The notes below the pieces were generated by a model. That model saw only the letters and a list, made by a program, of their open reading frames with translations. It was not told where the DNA came from and did no database searches. From positions 1 to 64,000 of the forward strand of contig CATXEA010000005.1 of assembly GCA_958367245.1 (NCBI GenBank): a stretch of 64,000 bases of DNA. The letters are read 5' to 3'. Shown here piece after piece: positions 1-8,693 of the stretch; position 1 is the first letter of the stretch, and each line of letters opens with the position of its first letter. The DNA is from an uncultured Blautia sp. GTDB lineage: Bacteria > Bacillota > Clostridia > Lachnospirales > Lachnospiraceae. Made by a program: the position numbers and the translations under genes.

Positions 1-290
1 GAAGGTGGAGGCAAATCTCTGGTCTGACGAACAGAAATCACATCAGGCTATAGTTGAGGATAAGGTTGCGCAACAAACCAAAGTCCAATAACTACTCGGA
101 ATCAACTGTAGTAAATGTGGCAGACATATGGAGAGAAAGTGACGTGTGGTACCAAGGGAGGTCTCGTCAGCGGAAGGAAACAGAGTATGAAAGCCGTCAG
201 TAACAACGAATGGCGAGAAGTCAGCAGAGGTCATAGTAAACCGATGGTTGCAAACATCGGCGAAGGACTGAACTTTAGGAGGCACAAGCA

Positions 291-1703
291 ATGAATGTAA
301 CTGAAAGTGGATTTAAGAACAGACAACTTCATATAGAGGACTATCTGCAAATGGTATCTGCGGAACAGAAAGAGTATGCAGAAGTGTTCGACTACTCTAA
401 GATTACTGAAAAGAGCGGTGTCATCACAGACTATTGGACGAACAATCTTTTGGATTTGATTTTGCGAAAGGAGAATCTTAATGGAGCCTATAAGCAAGTC
501 AAAAGAAACAAGGGAAAAGGGGGAATCGATGGTATGCAGGTAGATGAACTTCTGCCCTTTCTAAGAGAAAACCAAGAAACCCTAATCCAAGAGATAAGGG
601 AAGGCAAATATAAGCCGAACCCCGTTCGAAGGGTAGAAATACCCAAGGAAACAAAAGGCGAGTTTCGAAAACTTGGAGTTCCAACAGTTGTTGATAGAGT
701 GATTCAACAGGCAATTGCACAGGAACTGTCGTTAATCTTTGAGGAGCAATTCTCAGAGAATAGTTTTGGATTCAGACCGAAAAGAGGAGCACATGACGCC
801 CTCAGACAATGCCAAAAGAACGTAAATGATGGCTATGCATATGTGGTGGATATGGACTTGGAAAAGTTCTTTGACACAGTCAGCCAAAGTAAACTAATCG
901 AGGTATTGTCACGCACCATAAAGGATGGCAGAGTTATATCGCTGATACACAAATATCTTAATGCGGGAGTAATCGCAAATGGAATGTTTGAACGTACAGA
1001 GATAGGTATGCCACAAGGGGGACCATTGAGTCCGTTGCTCAGCAACATAATGCTAAATGAGTTGGACAAGGAACTTGAGTGTAGAGGGCACAGATTTGTT
1101 CGCTATGCAGATGACTGTATGATTTTCTGTAAGAGCAGAAAGAGTGCAGAAAGAACCTTGAAGAACATTATTCCGTTTATTGAAGGAAAGCTTTTCCTAA
1201 AGGTAAATAGGAAGAAAACAGAAGTGGCTCACATCAGCAAAGTCAAGTATCTTGGTTATACCTTTTATAGATACAAAGGCAAATGCAGATTCAGAGTATA
1301 TCAAAAGTCGGTAGTCAAGATGAGAAATAAAATCAGAGAGCTTACTGATAAAAATAAAGGCATTAGTAATGCAGAACGAGAAAGGAAATACCAGGAGTAT
1401 GTGCGAGGATGGGTGGAATACTTTAGACTTGCAGATATGAAAGGACTTCTCAAAACAACGGACGAATGGGCAAGGCGTAGAATCCGAGCGGTCTATTGGA
1501 AACAATGGAAGAAAATCAAAACAAAGTATCGAATACTGAAAGCATTAGGAATGGAACATTGGAAAGCTAAAGAACTCGCCAGTAGCAGAAAAGGTTACTG
1601 GAGAATGGCACAAGTGTTAAATACAGTAATCACAAATAAAATAATAGCCAAGCTAGGATATCTATCCATGCTTGACTATTATCTGGTAGTCTGTGAAAAC
1701 TAA
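291..1703 (+). CDS. ltrA: Group II intron reverse transcriptase/maturase
   Basis: Intron-encoded protein of 470 residues that helps the intron RNA fold and splice and copies it into DNA after insertion. The N-terminal half has reverse transcriptase blocks: the GKGGIDGMQVDEL stretch, FGFRPKRGAHDAL, the QGGPLSPLLSNIMLNELD block, and the catalytic YADD at residues 272-275. The region after residue 330 fits the maturase X domain (motif KVKYLGYTF, then the YVRGWVEYF segment typical of the GIIM family). I see no HNH endonuclease domain at the C-terminus, so insertion would probably use nascent DNA ends as primer. The ATG is preceded by AGGAGG-like sequence (AGGAGGCACAAGCA). It is complete and has no frameshift. 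Confidence 0.93.
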   Translation: MNVTESGFKNRQLHIEDYLQMVSAEQKEYAEVFDYSKITEKSGVITDYWTNNLLDLILRKENLNGAYKQVKRNKGKGGIDGMQVDELLPFLRENQETLIQEIREGKYKPNPVRRVEIPKETKGEFRKLGVPTVVDRVIQQAIAQELSLIFEEQFSENSFGFRPKRGAHDALRQCQKNVNDGYAYVVDMDLEKFFDTVSQSKLIEVLSRTIKDGRVISLIHKYLNAGVIANGMFERTEIGMPQGGPLSPLLSNIMLNELDKELECRGHRFVRYADDCMIFCKSRKSAERTLKNIIPFIEGKLFLKVNRKKTEVAHISKVKYLGYTFYRYKGKCRFRVYQKSVVKMRNKIRELTDKNKGISNAERERKYQEYVRGWVEYFRLADMKGLLKTTDEWARRRIRAVYWKQWKKIKTKYRILKALGMEHWKAKELASSRKGYWRMAQVLNTVITNKIIAKLGYLSMLDYYLVVCEN

Positions 1704-1704
1704 A

Positions 1705-1783
1705 GAACCGCCGTGTACGGAACCGTACGCACGGTGGTGTGGGAGGACGGTAAATAAAAATAATTATTTACCTCCTACCCGAT
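1705..1783 (+). ncRNA. Group II intron domains V and VI
   Basis: Domain V: ACCGCCGTG (1707-1715) pairs with CACGGTGGT (1730-1738), allowing one G-U pair. The inner TACG and CGTA enclose a GAAC loop, with an unpaired CG on the 3' side, the classic two-base bulge. Domain VI: GGAGG and GGTAAATAA pair with TTATTTACC and CCTCC, leaving unpaired A residues that could hold the branch point. The intron end is placed after GAT at 1781-1783. Folding was done by eye only. Confidence 0.7.
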
Positions 1784-1791
1784 GTTATAAT
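1783..1791 (+). promoter_or_regulatory. Extended -10 at the intron/exon junction
   Basis: TGT followed by TATAAT (1786-1791) makes an extended -10 element. Its TG lies at the very end of the intron, so any -35 would be inside intron domain VI. It could drive the Xre gene 160 bases downstream. The intron insertion may have replaced the original -35 region. No transcription data; the call is sequence match only. Confidence 0.4.
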
Positions 1792-1949
1792 ACAATTAGT
1801 TGGCAATGAAAGAAAGCTTGCTTTATTAAGCTGTTAAGAGATAGAGCATCAAACTAAGAGTAAACATTTTATAATAACGATTTCGAAACAGAAGTAGGTT
1901 ATGAAGCTCTGATGTGCTTGAAATGAGCATTGTTTTAGCGGGAGGACAT

Positions 1950-2288
1950 ATGAGATACGATTTAAAAGAATGCGGAAAGCGCATCCAGCAGTTCCGTCAG
2001 GAGATAAATTTATCGCAAGAAGAACTGGCTGAAAAATTGAATGTCAGTCAAAATACAATCGCCAAAATCGAATGTGGATTACGACGCCCGTCAATTGATT
2101 TTCTGATTGAGCTTTCGATGTTTTTGAACACTTCAATAAATTACTTAGTGTTGGGTATTCATCCGGAAGATATCGAAAAAGAAGCAGCCAAAAGAGAAGT
2201 CGATGAAGCAATTGAAGAGATTGATCAAACGATTGAAAAACTGTTGGAGAAGAAGGAAGAACTTCTTCAGATGAAAAAAGATTTATAA
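1950..2288 (+). CDS. Xre-family transcriptional regulator
   Basis: Small DNA-binding protein of 112 residues. Residues about 6-60 form an HTH_3 (Cro/C1) domain: the segment LSQEELAEKLNVSQNTIAKIE is the helix-turn-helix core. The tail (from about residue 72) is a charged coiled coil rich in E and K, probably for dimerisation. I chose ATG 1950 because GGGAGG sits 4 bases upstream and the Xre domain starts there; an in-frame start at 1914 would add 12 residues without a good ribosome site. It is the first gene after the intron and is followed by a strong terminator, so it is monocistronic. A role in controlling the downstream mobile element is likely but is inference from position. Confidence 0.85.
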   Translation: MRYDLKECGKRIQQFRQEINLSQEELAEKLNVSQNTIAKIECGLRRPSIDFLIELSMFLNTSINYLVLGIHPEDIEKEAAKREVDEAIEEIDQTIEKLLEKKEELLQMKKDL

Positions 2289-2298
2289 TATGTATAGC

Positions 2299-2343
2299 AA
2301 AAATACCGTAGTGTGAATGTAAGTGCACTGCGGTATTTTTTTG
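2299..2343 (+). terminator. Rho-independent terminator after the Xre gene
   Basis: The arm AAAAATACCGTAGTG (2299-2313) pairs with CACTGCGGTATTTTT (from 2326), ending in a run of T. It separates the regulator from the mobilisation genes. Confidence 0.8.
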
Positions 2344-2578
2344 TCTATGGACTCAGAGGGTATGTGAACCCTCCCTACAAGTCCATAGATTTTTTGCTTT
2401 TGAAATTAAAATCGAAGATGTAAGGAATGGACGATAAATATCCAACTCAGCAAGTGGCAGAAGAAATCTGACTGTAACGATGAAATAAACTAATTCTACC
2501 AACGAGGCAATAAAACTTTAATGTAAAAACCATTACAATTTTCTCAAAAGCTGAAACAAGCCAATTTCCCTTAGGAAC

Positions 2579-2620
2579 TAAGGGCGCACTTCTATACCGG
2601 TTATTCCATTACGGTATGTG
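2579..2620 (-). other. Origin of transfer (oriT), MobQ/IncQ-like nic region
   Basis: Read on the minus strand, an inverted repeat (ATACCG ... CGGTAT, 2594-2599 and 2612-2617) is followed two bases later by AAGTGCGCCCTTA (2579-2591). That core closely matches the AAGTGCGCCCT nic sequence known from MobQ-type systems such as RSF1010 and pIP501. It sits 150 bases upstream of the DUF3847/MobL genes, the usual place. The rest of the gene-free stretch 2344-2771 has a short repeated stem near 2361-2391 (CTATGGACT and AGTCCATAG) and no ORF I can support. The exact nick site is inferred from the family. Confidence 0.75.
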
Positions 2621-2771
2621 CGTTCTCCGAAGGTAAATACTCCTGTGTCTGAACACATTCACATATTGCGGAATTGCATTCCGGACAAGAGATAACTCTT
2701 GCGGCTGACGCCTATCTCATTTTACATACCTTGCTTTTGGCAAGGATGAATACTCACAGGAGGATAAGAAA

Positions 2772-3065
2772 ATGGAAAAAAAACGAGAATCAATTTTAAA
2801 GCAAAAAGAAGAAGCCGAATTAAGGGTGAAGCAGTATGAAAACAAAATCAAGCTTTTGGAAAATCGCAAGCAGCATCTGAAAAAGAAAGCTGACCATCAG
2901 CGAACTCACCATCTTTGCAACATGGGTGGTGCGCTTCAGAGTATTTCCAAAGAAGCGGATTCTCTGACAAGGACAGAGTTTTATTCTCTGATGGAACAGG
3001 TTTTTGCTTTACCTGCGGTGCAGGAATTGGTTAGGAAAGCAATGGAACAGCATGAAGGGGGGTAA
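2772..3065 (+). CDS. DUF3847 family coiled-coil mobilisation-accessory protein
   Basis: Protein of 97 residues. Residues 1-45 are almost entirely charged heptad-like helix (K, E, Q rich), followed by a short C-terminal region with the FYSLMEQVFALPAVQELVRKAM helix. This pattern and the position directly upstream of a MobA/MobL relaxase match the DUF3847 family, common in mobilisable elements of Firmicutes. Its function is unknown; a role in oriT binding or relaxosome assembly is inference. AGGAGG lies 7-12 bases upstream of the ATG. The stop is 6 bases before the relaxase start, so the two genes form one operon. Confidence 0.75.
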   Translation: MEKKRESILKQKEEAELRVKQYENKIKLLENRKQHLKKKADHQRTHHLCNMGGALQSISKEADSLTRTEFYSLMEQVFALPAVQELVRKAMEQHEGG

Positions 3066-3071
3066 CAGCTG

Positions 3072-4560
3072 ATGGCACTGTATCACTTCCATGTGGAGCA
3101 GATTAAACGAAGTGAGGGACGAACGGCTGTTACCAGTGCCGCTTATCGTGCAGGCGAAAAACTTCATAATTTCTGGGATGGTGAAACTCACGATTACACT
3201 AAGAAAGGCGGTGTGATTCTTGCAGAAATAATGTTGCCGGAACACGCACCGAAAAGATTTTCTGACAGGTCAACGCTGTGGAACGAAGTGGAGCAGGTGG
3301 AAAAGAATTGTAAGGCTCAGCTTGCTTACAGTTTCGACATGGCTCAGCAAAATGAGTTTTCCTTAGAGGAAAATATTGAATTGGCAAGAGAATTTGTTCA
3401 GAAACACTTTGTAGCTGATGGCATGATTTGCGATTTGGCAGTGCATCAGCCAGACCGAGAAGAAGGTGGCATCCCCAATCCACATTTTCATGTTTTGGTT
3501 CCTATTCGTCCTCTGAACGATGATGGAACTTGGGGAGCCAAGCAGCGCCGAGTTTATCGTTTGGATGAGAATGGAAATCGCATCAAAAAAGAAAATGGTC
3601 AGAGGGAGTTTGATGCTGTTCCAGCCACAAATTGGGGAAAACCGGAGACGCTGAATTTATGGCGTAAAGCTTGAGCAGATATGGTCAATGCCAAATTTGA
3701 AGAAAAAGGGCTGGATTGGCGAATCGACCATCGTTCCTATGTTGTTAGGGGATTGGATCTGATTTCAACCGTTTATGAAGGTCCGCAAAATGGAAAAGAA
3801 TGGCATCCGCACCGAAAAGGGTGAGTTGAACCGTTGGATTAAAGCTACGAATCGTATGATTCGCAGTATGCGAGCCACCATTGCAGCATTGAAAGAATGG
3901 ATTGCAGAAGCAAAAGAAATTCTGAAAGAACCGCAGGAAGTGTATTTGGTAGATCTGCTCCGTGATTTCCTGCGTATGCGTGACACAGTTGCCATGACTT
4001 ATGCCAGAGGAAGAACCAAGGCAAAGCACAATAACACGAAACGCTTTATGGAAGAGTGCAACTATCTCCAGCAGCAAGGAGTGCAGACGCTGAGTGACTT
4101 CGAAAAATATCTTTCTTCTGTTGAAGAAAAACTGGAAGCAGGTAAATCATCCATGAATCAGAAACAGCAGCGTTTGAAGGAACTTCAGCAGTTGATGGAA
4201 GATGCAAAGCTCTATTCGGAACTAAAGCCGGTTTATGATGAAATGAAAAAAAGAAAATATCGTTTTGCAAAAGCGAAAGAGGCAGATCAAGCAGCCCATG
4301 AAAGTGAACTTCGCCGTTTCTATATGGTAAAGCGGAGAGTGAAGGAGAAAGGATTTGAACAGCAGCCGTTTCCTCTGGATGCATGGAAAAAAGAATTTGC
4401 AGAACTTTCCTCAGAAAGAGAAACAGAATATCAGAAATATAAGCAGATGAAAACCGAGTGCATGATCTTGTTCAAAATCAAAAGCGACATGGAACAGGTC
4501 ATTCGTGAGGTTCATCCGGAATTGAAGAAAACTGAAAAAGAAACAGAACAGATATTATAA
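3072..4560 (+). pseudogene. mobL: MobA/MobL family relaxase, broken by a stop and a frameshift
   Basis: Relaxases nick oriT and lead the strand into the recipient. The N-terminal 200 residues (3072-3674) hold the MobA/MobL domain: a TSAAYRAGEKL segment, then HFH (His138, His140) as metal ligands. An in-frame TGA at 3672-3674 stands where the reading NLWRKA-stop-ADMVNAKFEEKG suggests an original Trp (TGG). The frame then continues to about 3786 (ending EGPQ) and shifts to +1, continuing as VRKMEKNGIRTEKGELNR up to 4560. The shift fits loss of one copy of an 8-bp tandem repeat (GTCCGCAA). The downstream part is a long charged helical region normal for this family. Two separate lesions make sequencing error less likely but do not exclude it. 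The 3' part could still be translated from ATG 3775. Confidence 0.85.
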
Positions 4561-4572
4561 CAGGAGGCAGGT

Positions 4573-6477
4573 ATGGGATATACACAGGAACAGATTGAAA
4601 GAGCAAATCAGGTGAATTTGGAACAGTTTATTCGTTCTCAAGGGGAACAGTTGATTAAAAGTGGAAATGAGTATCGTTGGAAAAGACATGATAGCTTAAC
4701 AATCAAAGGAAATAAATGGTTTCGTCACAGTCAAAGCAAAGGCTGTTATCCTATTGAATTTGTAATGGAATTTTTTGATAAGACGTTTCCGGAGGCGGTG
4801 CAGATGCTGATTGGAGAAGAATCCGTGGCAGTGAGTGAAGCAGTGGATGAACCTAAGAAATTTTGTCTTCCGCCTCGTTGTGAATCCAACACAAGAATCA
4901 AAAAGTATCTGACGGAAGAAAGAAAACTTCCTCAGGATTTGATAGAGCGATTTATTGCAGATGGTTCGATTTACGAAGATGCAAAATATCATAACGCAGT
5001 GTTTGTGGGGACAGATATAAACGGCGTTCCCCGATATGCTCATTGCAGAGGAATTACAGATAAGTTTCGTATGGATGTGACCGGTTCGGATAAATCCTTT
5101 GGATTTTGTTATAGAGGAAAAGGAACGGAATTATATGTGTTTGAAGCTCCCATTGATATGCTGTCCCATATTGCCTTATATTCGGCTGGATGGGAAGAAC
5201 ACAGTTATTTGTCTTTGGTTGGTATTTCACCGAAAGCTTTGGAGCGATTTCTTTCTGAACGCAAAGATATTGAAAGTGTTTTTATCGCTACTGACAATGA
5301 TGTAGCTGGAAATCATGCTGCAGAAAAATTGGCAGAACTGATTCCGCAGGAAATTTCAGTTTATCGCTTTTTGCCTCATGCAAAGGACTGGAACGAAGAT
5401 TTAGTAAATCAGCGAAATGGATTGCCAAGTTTGGATTATGTAATGTTTGGAATGATGAATCAAAGGAAACTTTTTAAGGAAGAAAGCAGGGAAGTTCCGA
5501 TGATCTGTATGGATGATGTGGAGCAGACAGAGGTAGACTGGCTTTGGTATCCTTATATTCTGTTTGGAAAATTAACCATCGTACAAGGCAATCCGGGAGA
5601 TGGAAAAACATTCTTTGCCATGCAGCTTGCGGCGGCTTGTACCAACCAAAAATTTCTGCCGGATATGGAACCATTTGAGCCATTCAATATGATTTTTCAG
5701 ACCGCAGAGGATGGATTGGGCGATACGGTAAAGCCGAGACTTGTTTCTTCCGGTGCAGATTTAAAAAGAGTATTGGTCATTGATGATGCGGAAAATCCAT
5801 TATCCCTTGCGGATGACCGCATTGAAAAGGCGATCAGAGAAAACAATGCAAAGCTGATGGTCATCGATCCATTACAGGCGTTTCTGGGAGCGAATGTAGA
5901 TATGAACAGAGCCAACGAAGTAAGACCAATTTTTCGTAAGTTGGCAGACATTGTACAATCTACCGGCTGTGCCATTGTAATGATCGGTCATCTGAATAAG
6001 GCATCAGGAACACAAAGCACCTATCGTGGACTTGGTTCCATCGATATTGCAGCAGTGGTTAGAAGTATTCTTTTTGTAGGCAAGGTCAAGGATGACCCAA
6101 CCACACGAGTTATTGTTCACGAAAAAAGTTCCCTGGCACCACCCGGGCAGGCGTTAGCTTTTTCCCTGGGAGATCAGAAAGGTTTTCGCTGGATTGGAGC
6201 CTATGACATTTCCGCAGAAGATTTGCTTGCTGGAGGACAGGGGACAAAAACAGAGCTGAAGCATGAGCAGGCAGTAAAACTGATTTATGAATTTCTTTCT
6301 GACGGCAGGGAAGTTTTGGTGGCGGAAATCAATAAAGAAGCGATTGAGCGAGGCATATCCGAAAGGACCGTTCGTTTGGCGAAAAATTCTATGAAAGATA
6401 AATTGGAAAGTGAAAGACGAGGCAAAGACTGGTGGATTTGGCTGAAACGGCAGGATGAAACGGCAAACAGCCTATAA
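4573..6477 (+). CDS. Primase-like/RepA-type ATPase (DUF3991, Toprim, RecA-fold)
   Basis: Protein of 634 residues, a replication protein type common in integrative mobilisable elements. Residues 1-90 resemble a zinc-less CHC2/DUF3991 region (WFRHSQSKGCYPIEFVMEFF). Residues about 95-270 fit DUF3991 plus a Toprim domain; VFIATDNDVAGNHAAEKL supplies the Toprim acidic pair. From about 320 there is an AAA_25/RepA-like helicase domain with Walker A GNPGDGKT (339-346) and Walker B LMVIDPLQAFLG. The C-terminus looks like a winged helix (SERTVRLAKNSMKDKL). The likely job is priming and unwinding at the element's origin after excision or transfer. It starts 12 bases after mobL with an AGGAGG site and is intact, unlike the relaxase. 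Confidence 0.82.
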   Translation: MGYTQEQIERANQVNLEQFIRSQGEQLIKSGNEYRWKRHDSLTIKGNKWFRHSQSKGCYPIEFVMEFFDKTFPEAVQMLIGEESVAVSEAVDEPKKFCLPPRCESNTRIKKYLTEERKLPQDLIERFIADGSIYEDAKYHNAVFVGTDINGVPRYAHCRGITDKFRMDVTGSDKSFGFCYRGKGTELYVFEAPIDMLSHIALYSAGWEEHSYLSLVGISPKALERFLSERKDIESVFIATDNDVAGNHAAEKLAELIPQEISVYRFLPHAKDWNEDLVNQRNGLPSLDYVMFGMMNQRKLFKEESREVPMICMDDVEQTEVDWLWYPYILFGKLTIVQGNPGDGKTFFAMQLAAACTNQKFLPDMEPFEPFNMIFQTAEDGLGDTVKPRLVSSGADLKRVLVIDDAENPLSLADDRIEKAIRENNAKLMVIDPLQAFLGANVDMNRANEVRPIFRKLADIVQSTGCAIVMIGHLNKASGTQSTYRGLGSIDIAAVVRSILFVGKVKDDPTTRVIVHEKSSLAPPGQALAFSLGDQKGFRWIGAYDISAEDLLAGGQGTKTELKHEQAVKLIYEFLSDGREVLVAEINKEAIERGISERTVRLAKNSMKDKLESERRGKDWWIWLKRQDETANSL

Positions 6478-6533
6478 GCAAAATGTTTGCCACTTTGCCG
6501 GTTCAGTATTGAAATACAGGAGGTAATAAGTAT

Positions 6534-6728
6534 ATGAAAGAAGTTCCTATATGGGAAAGAACAAATTTGACTTTAGAAGAGGCGGCTGCTTATTCTGGAA
6601 TTGGTATCAATAAATTAAGAGAAATCACCAACAACGACAGATGCGATTTTGTGCTGTGGGTTGGAACCAAAAGATTGATTAAGAGAAAGCAGCTGGATAA
6701 ATTCACCGAGCAGTGTTACTCCAATTAA
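6534..6728 (+). CDS. xis: Excisionase (Tn916 Xis-like)
   Basis: Small basic protein of 64 residues. The LTLEEAAAYSGIGINKLREI segment is a MerR/excisionase-type winged helix motif, and the following FVLWVGTKRLIKRKQLDKF strand/helix is typical of Tn916-family excisionases. It would bind near the element ends and steer the integrase towards excision. CAGGAGG lies 10 bases upstream of the ATG. It is placed between the replication gene and the integrase, as in many integrative elements. Confidence 0.88.
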   Translation: MKEVPIWERTNLTLEEAAAYSGIGINKLREITNNDRCDFVLWVGTKRLIKRKQLDKFTEQCYSN

Positions 6729-6756
6729 CATCTGAAGATTCCCATAGAAAAAGACG

Positions 6757-6822
6757 CCTCGATATGATAAAATAAGGATGCGGCGAAGTTGGTTCATTCG
6801 TTGCATGTACGTCATATCGGGG
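6757..6822 (+). promoter_or_regulatory. Long inverted repeat between xis and int
   Basis: CCTCGATATGA (6757-6767) is complementary to TCATATCGGGG (6812-6822) with one G-U pair, 44 bases apart, and is followed by CTCTTTTC. It could be an attenuating terminator or a protein-binding site that limits integrase expression. The pairing is seen; the role is inference. Confidence 0.45.
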
Positions 6823-6851
6823 CTCTTTTCACAAGGAAAGGAGTTTTAAAT

Positions 6852-8048
6852 ATGTCTGATAAAAGAAGAGATAACAAAGGACGTATTTTACGTACAGGAG
6901 AAAGCCAAAGAAAGAACGGAATGTATGAATTCCGTTACACAGATGTCAATAAAAAGCGTCGTTCCATCTATGATATGGATTTGATGAAGCTTCGTAAGAA
7001 AGAAGATGAAATCAAATTGATGTGTCACGAAGGAATTGACTATGCCGGAGGTGAAATTACCGTCATTCAGCTGCTGGAGCGTTATATCAGCCTGAAACGA
7101 GGTGTCCGCTACAATACCACCACAGGTTACCGATTTGTGATGAGTGTTGTGCAGAAAGAAGCTTTCGGTCAGCGAATCATTCGTGACATCAAAATGTCAG
7201 ATGCAAAGCTGTGGTTTATTAAGCTTTATGATGACGGGTATTCCTACAGCACCATCGCAAGTATCCGTGGTGTGGTAAAACCTGCATTTCAGATGGCTTA
7301 CACCGAGGATATTATCCGCAGGAATCCTTTTGATTTCCGACTGGATATTATTCCCAATAATACCCAGAAAAGAGTTGCCTTGACTCCAAAACAGCAGGAG
7401 CAGTTTTTGGAATATATCAGAAACGATGCTCATTTCTGCAGATACCTGGATGAAATCAAGATTCTTCTGGGAATCGGTATGAGAATCAGCGAGTTTTGCG
7501 GATTGACGATTTCGGACTTGGATTTTGACCGCAGAAGAATCCGTGTGGATCATCAGCTTGTAAGGACCAGAGATGGAAAACGCTATATTGAGAAAACAAA
7601 AACAGAATGCGGCTGCCGCTACATTCCTATGAGTGACGAAGTCTATGAAAGCTTCTACAATATTCTTTCGAGCAGAAAGAAGCAGAAAAAAGAGGTTATG
7701 ATAGATGGCTATGCAGGATTTATCCTGCTGGACAAAAACGGTAATCCAAAGGTTGCCATGCACATTCAGAAGGTAGTGCAGAGATTGTGCGAAAAGTACA
7801 ATGAAGAAAATATTATTCCTCTTCCACGCATTACACCGCATGTGTTTCGACACACATTTTGTACGAACATGGCAAATGCAGGCATGGACTTAAAAAGCCT
7901 GCAGTATCTGATGGGGCATTCCGATGCCAGCGTCACCTTGAATGTCTATACCCACAATAGCTACGAGAAAGCCAAAGAATCCATGGCGCAGATCGTGTCT
8001 TTCAGTGGGAGACAGACGGAAGGAACAAAGGTGAGAAGATTCGGATAA
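6852..8048 (+). CDS. int: Tyrosine site-specific integrase (Tn916 type)
   Basis: Recombinase of 398 residues that inserts and excises the element. The N-terminal part (GRILRTGESQRKNGMYEFRYTD) matches the arm-binding AP2-like domain of Tn916-type integrases. A SAM-like core-binding domain follows, and then the catalytic domain with Arg211 (GIGMRISEF), His330 and Arg333 (HVFRHTF), His356 (LMGHSD) and nucleophile Tyr366 (LNVYTH). All catalytic positions are present, so it should be active. I chose ATG 6852, with AAAGGAG 8 bases upstream, instead of an in-frame codon at 6789 that lies in the inverted repeat. It is the last element gene before chromosomal genes. Confidence 0.93.
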   Translation: MSDKRRDNKGRILRTGESQRKNGMYEFRYTDVNKKRRSIYDMDLMKLRKKEDEIKLMCHEGIDYAGGEITVIQLLERYISLKRGVRYNTTTGYRFVMSVVQKEAFGQRIIRDIKMSDAKLWFIKLYDDGYSYSTIASIRGVVKPAFQMAYTEDIIRRNPFDFRLDIIPNNTQKRVALTPKQQEQFLEYIRNDAHFCRYLDEIKILLGIGMRISEFCGLTISDLDFDRRRIRVDHQLVRTRDGKRYIEKTKTECGCRYIPMSDEVYESFYNILSSRKKQKKEVMIDGYAGFILLDKNGNPKVAMHIQKVVQRLCEKYNEENIIPLPRITPHVFRHTFCTNMANAGMDLKSLQYLMGHSDASVTLNVYTHNSYEKAKESMAQIVSFSGRQTEGTKVRRFG

Positions 8049-8228
8049 TTTTGAGGTTGAAAATAGGTCTTGGCGGGGCGAAAATCCCTGCCAAAGTACC
8101 CCATTTAGTACGCCAATAGCCTAAAAACCTATGTAGAGGGGCGTAGATTTATGAATTTTCACCCTTGAAAATTTGTGCAGAATAAACAAAAAATAGAGGT
8201 ATAAAGACTTATAAAGAGGTAAAAGTGC

Positions 8229-8693
8229 ATGATAAAGGTAATTTTTCTTTGCCACGGCAACATCTGCCGTTCCACCCTGGCCGAAAGCGTATTCACCCAC
8301 AAGGTAAAATCCTTGGGGTTGGCGGACAGGTTTGTTATTGATAGTTTTGCGACCAGCAGGGAGGAGATTGGGAATCCGCCTCACAGAGGGACTGTGAATA
8401 AACTGCGTGAAATGAATATTCCGCTGGTTCCTCACAGAGCGAAGCAAATTACGTGGAAGGATTATGAGGATGCCGATTACGTCATCGGTATGGATCGATG
8501 GAATATTAAGAATCTTAACAGGATGCTGAAGGGAGATCCGGACGGGAAGGTGTATAAGCTTTTGAGCTTTGCAGGCTCGGACAGGGATATTGCGGACCCT
8601 TGGTATACCGGAAATTTTGATGAGACTTATGAGGATGTAACAGAGGGCTGTGATGCATTTCTGGAATATCTGAAAAGAGAAGGGAAAATCTGA
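8229..8693 (+). CDS. Low-molecular-weight protein tyrosine phosphatase
   Basis: Cytosolic phosphatase of 154 residues, normal family length. The P-loop is CHGNICR at residues 8-14 (nucleophile Cys8, Arg14), followed by ST. The general acid is Asp123 in the motif ADPWYTGNF. It removes phosphate from phosphotyrosine (and possibly phosphoarginine or small phosphate esters). AGAGG lies 11 bases upstream of the ATG. It is the first chromosomal gene after the integrase, and its 5' flank (8049-8228) may contain the element's right attachment site. No tyrosine kinase lies next to it. Confidence 0.93.
   Translation: MIKVIFLCHGNICRSTLAESVFTHKVKSLGLADRFVIDSFATSREEIGNPPHRGTVNKLREMNIPLVPHRAKQITWKDYEDADYVIGMDRWNIKNLNRMLKGDPDGKVYKLLSFAGSDRDIADPWYTGNFDETYEDVTEGCDAFLEYLKREGKI

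Larger units (their letters stand above)
1..1783 (+). mobile_element. Group II intron, 5' end outside the window
   Basis: A retroelement made of an RNA scaffold plus an intron-encoded reverse transcriptase. The ORF lies at 291-1703. It is followed at once by a domain V-like hairpin (about 1705-1738) and a domain VI-like hairpin with a long AU-rich stem (about 1739-1780). The intron appears to end in GAT near 1783. The roughly 290 bases before the ORF have no gene and are probably domains I to IV; the true 5' end with a GUGYG-type start is not visible, so the element is probably cut by the window edge. The 3' junction falls a few bases before a TATAAT box upstream of an Xre regulator. The 3' boundary is inferred from structure and could be off by a few bases. 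Confidence 0.82.
1784..8100 (+). mobile_element. Integrative mobilisable element remnant, left end and exact right end not defined
   Basis: Xre regulator, oriT, DUF3847, broken mobL, replication ATPase, xis and int run in one direction and form a standard integrative mobilisable module. The bases are visibly more AT-rich than the chromosomal genes after 8.2 kb. Sequence after int (8049-8228) has a short hairpin (GGCGGGG and CCCTGCC near 8071-8091) and repeated AGAGGTA motifs at about 8193-8223, but no second att copy can be compared because the left end is out of view or obscured by the intron. It has no type IV secretion genes here, so transfer would need a helper. Confidence 0.7.

Noticed and set aside
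8049..8228. Right attachment site (attR) of the mobile element
   Set aside because: Short repeated motifs are present, but no second copy can be identified in the window, so a core site cannot be placed.
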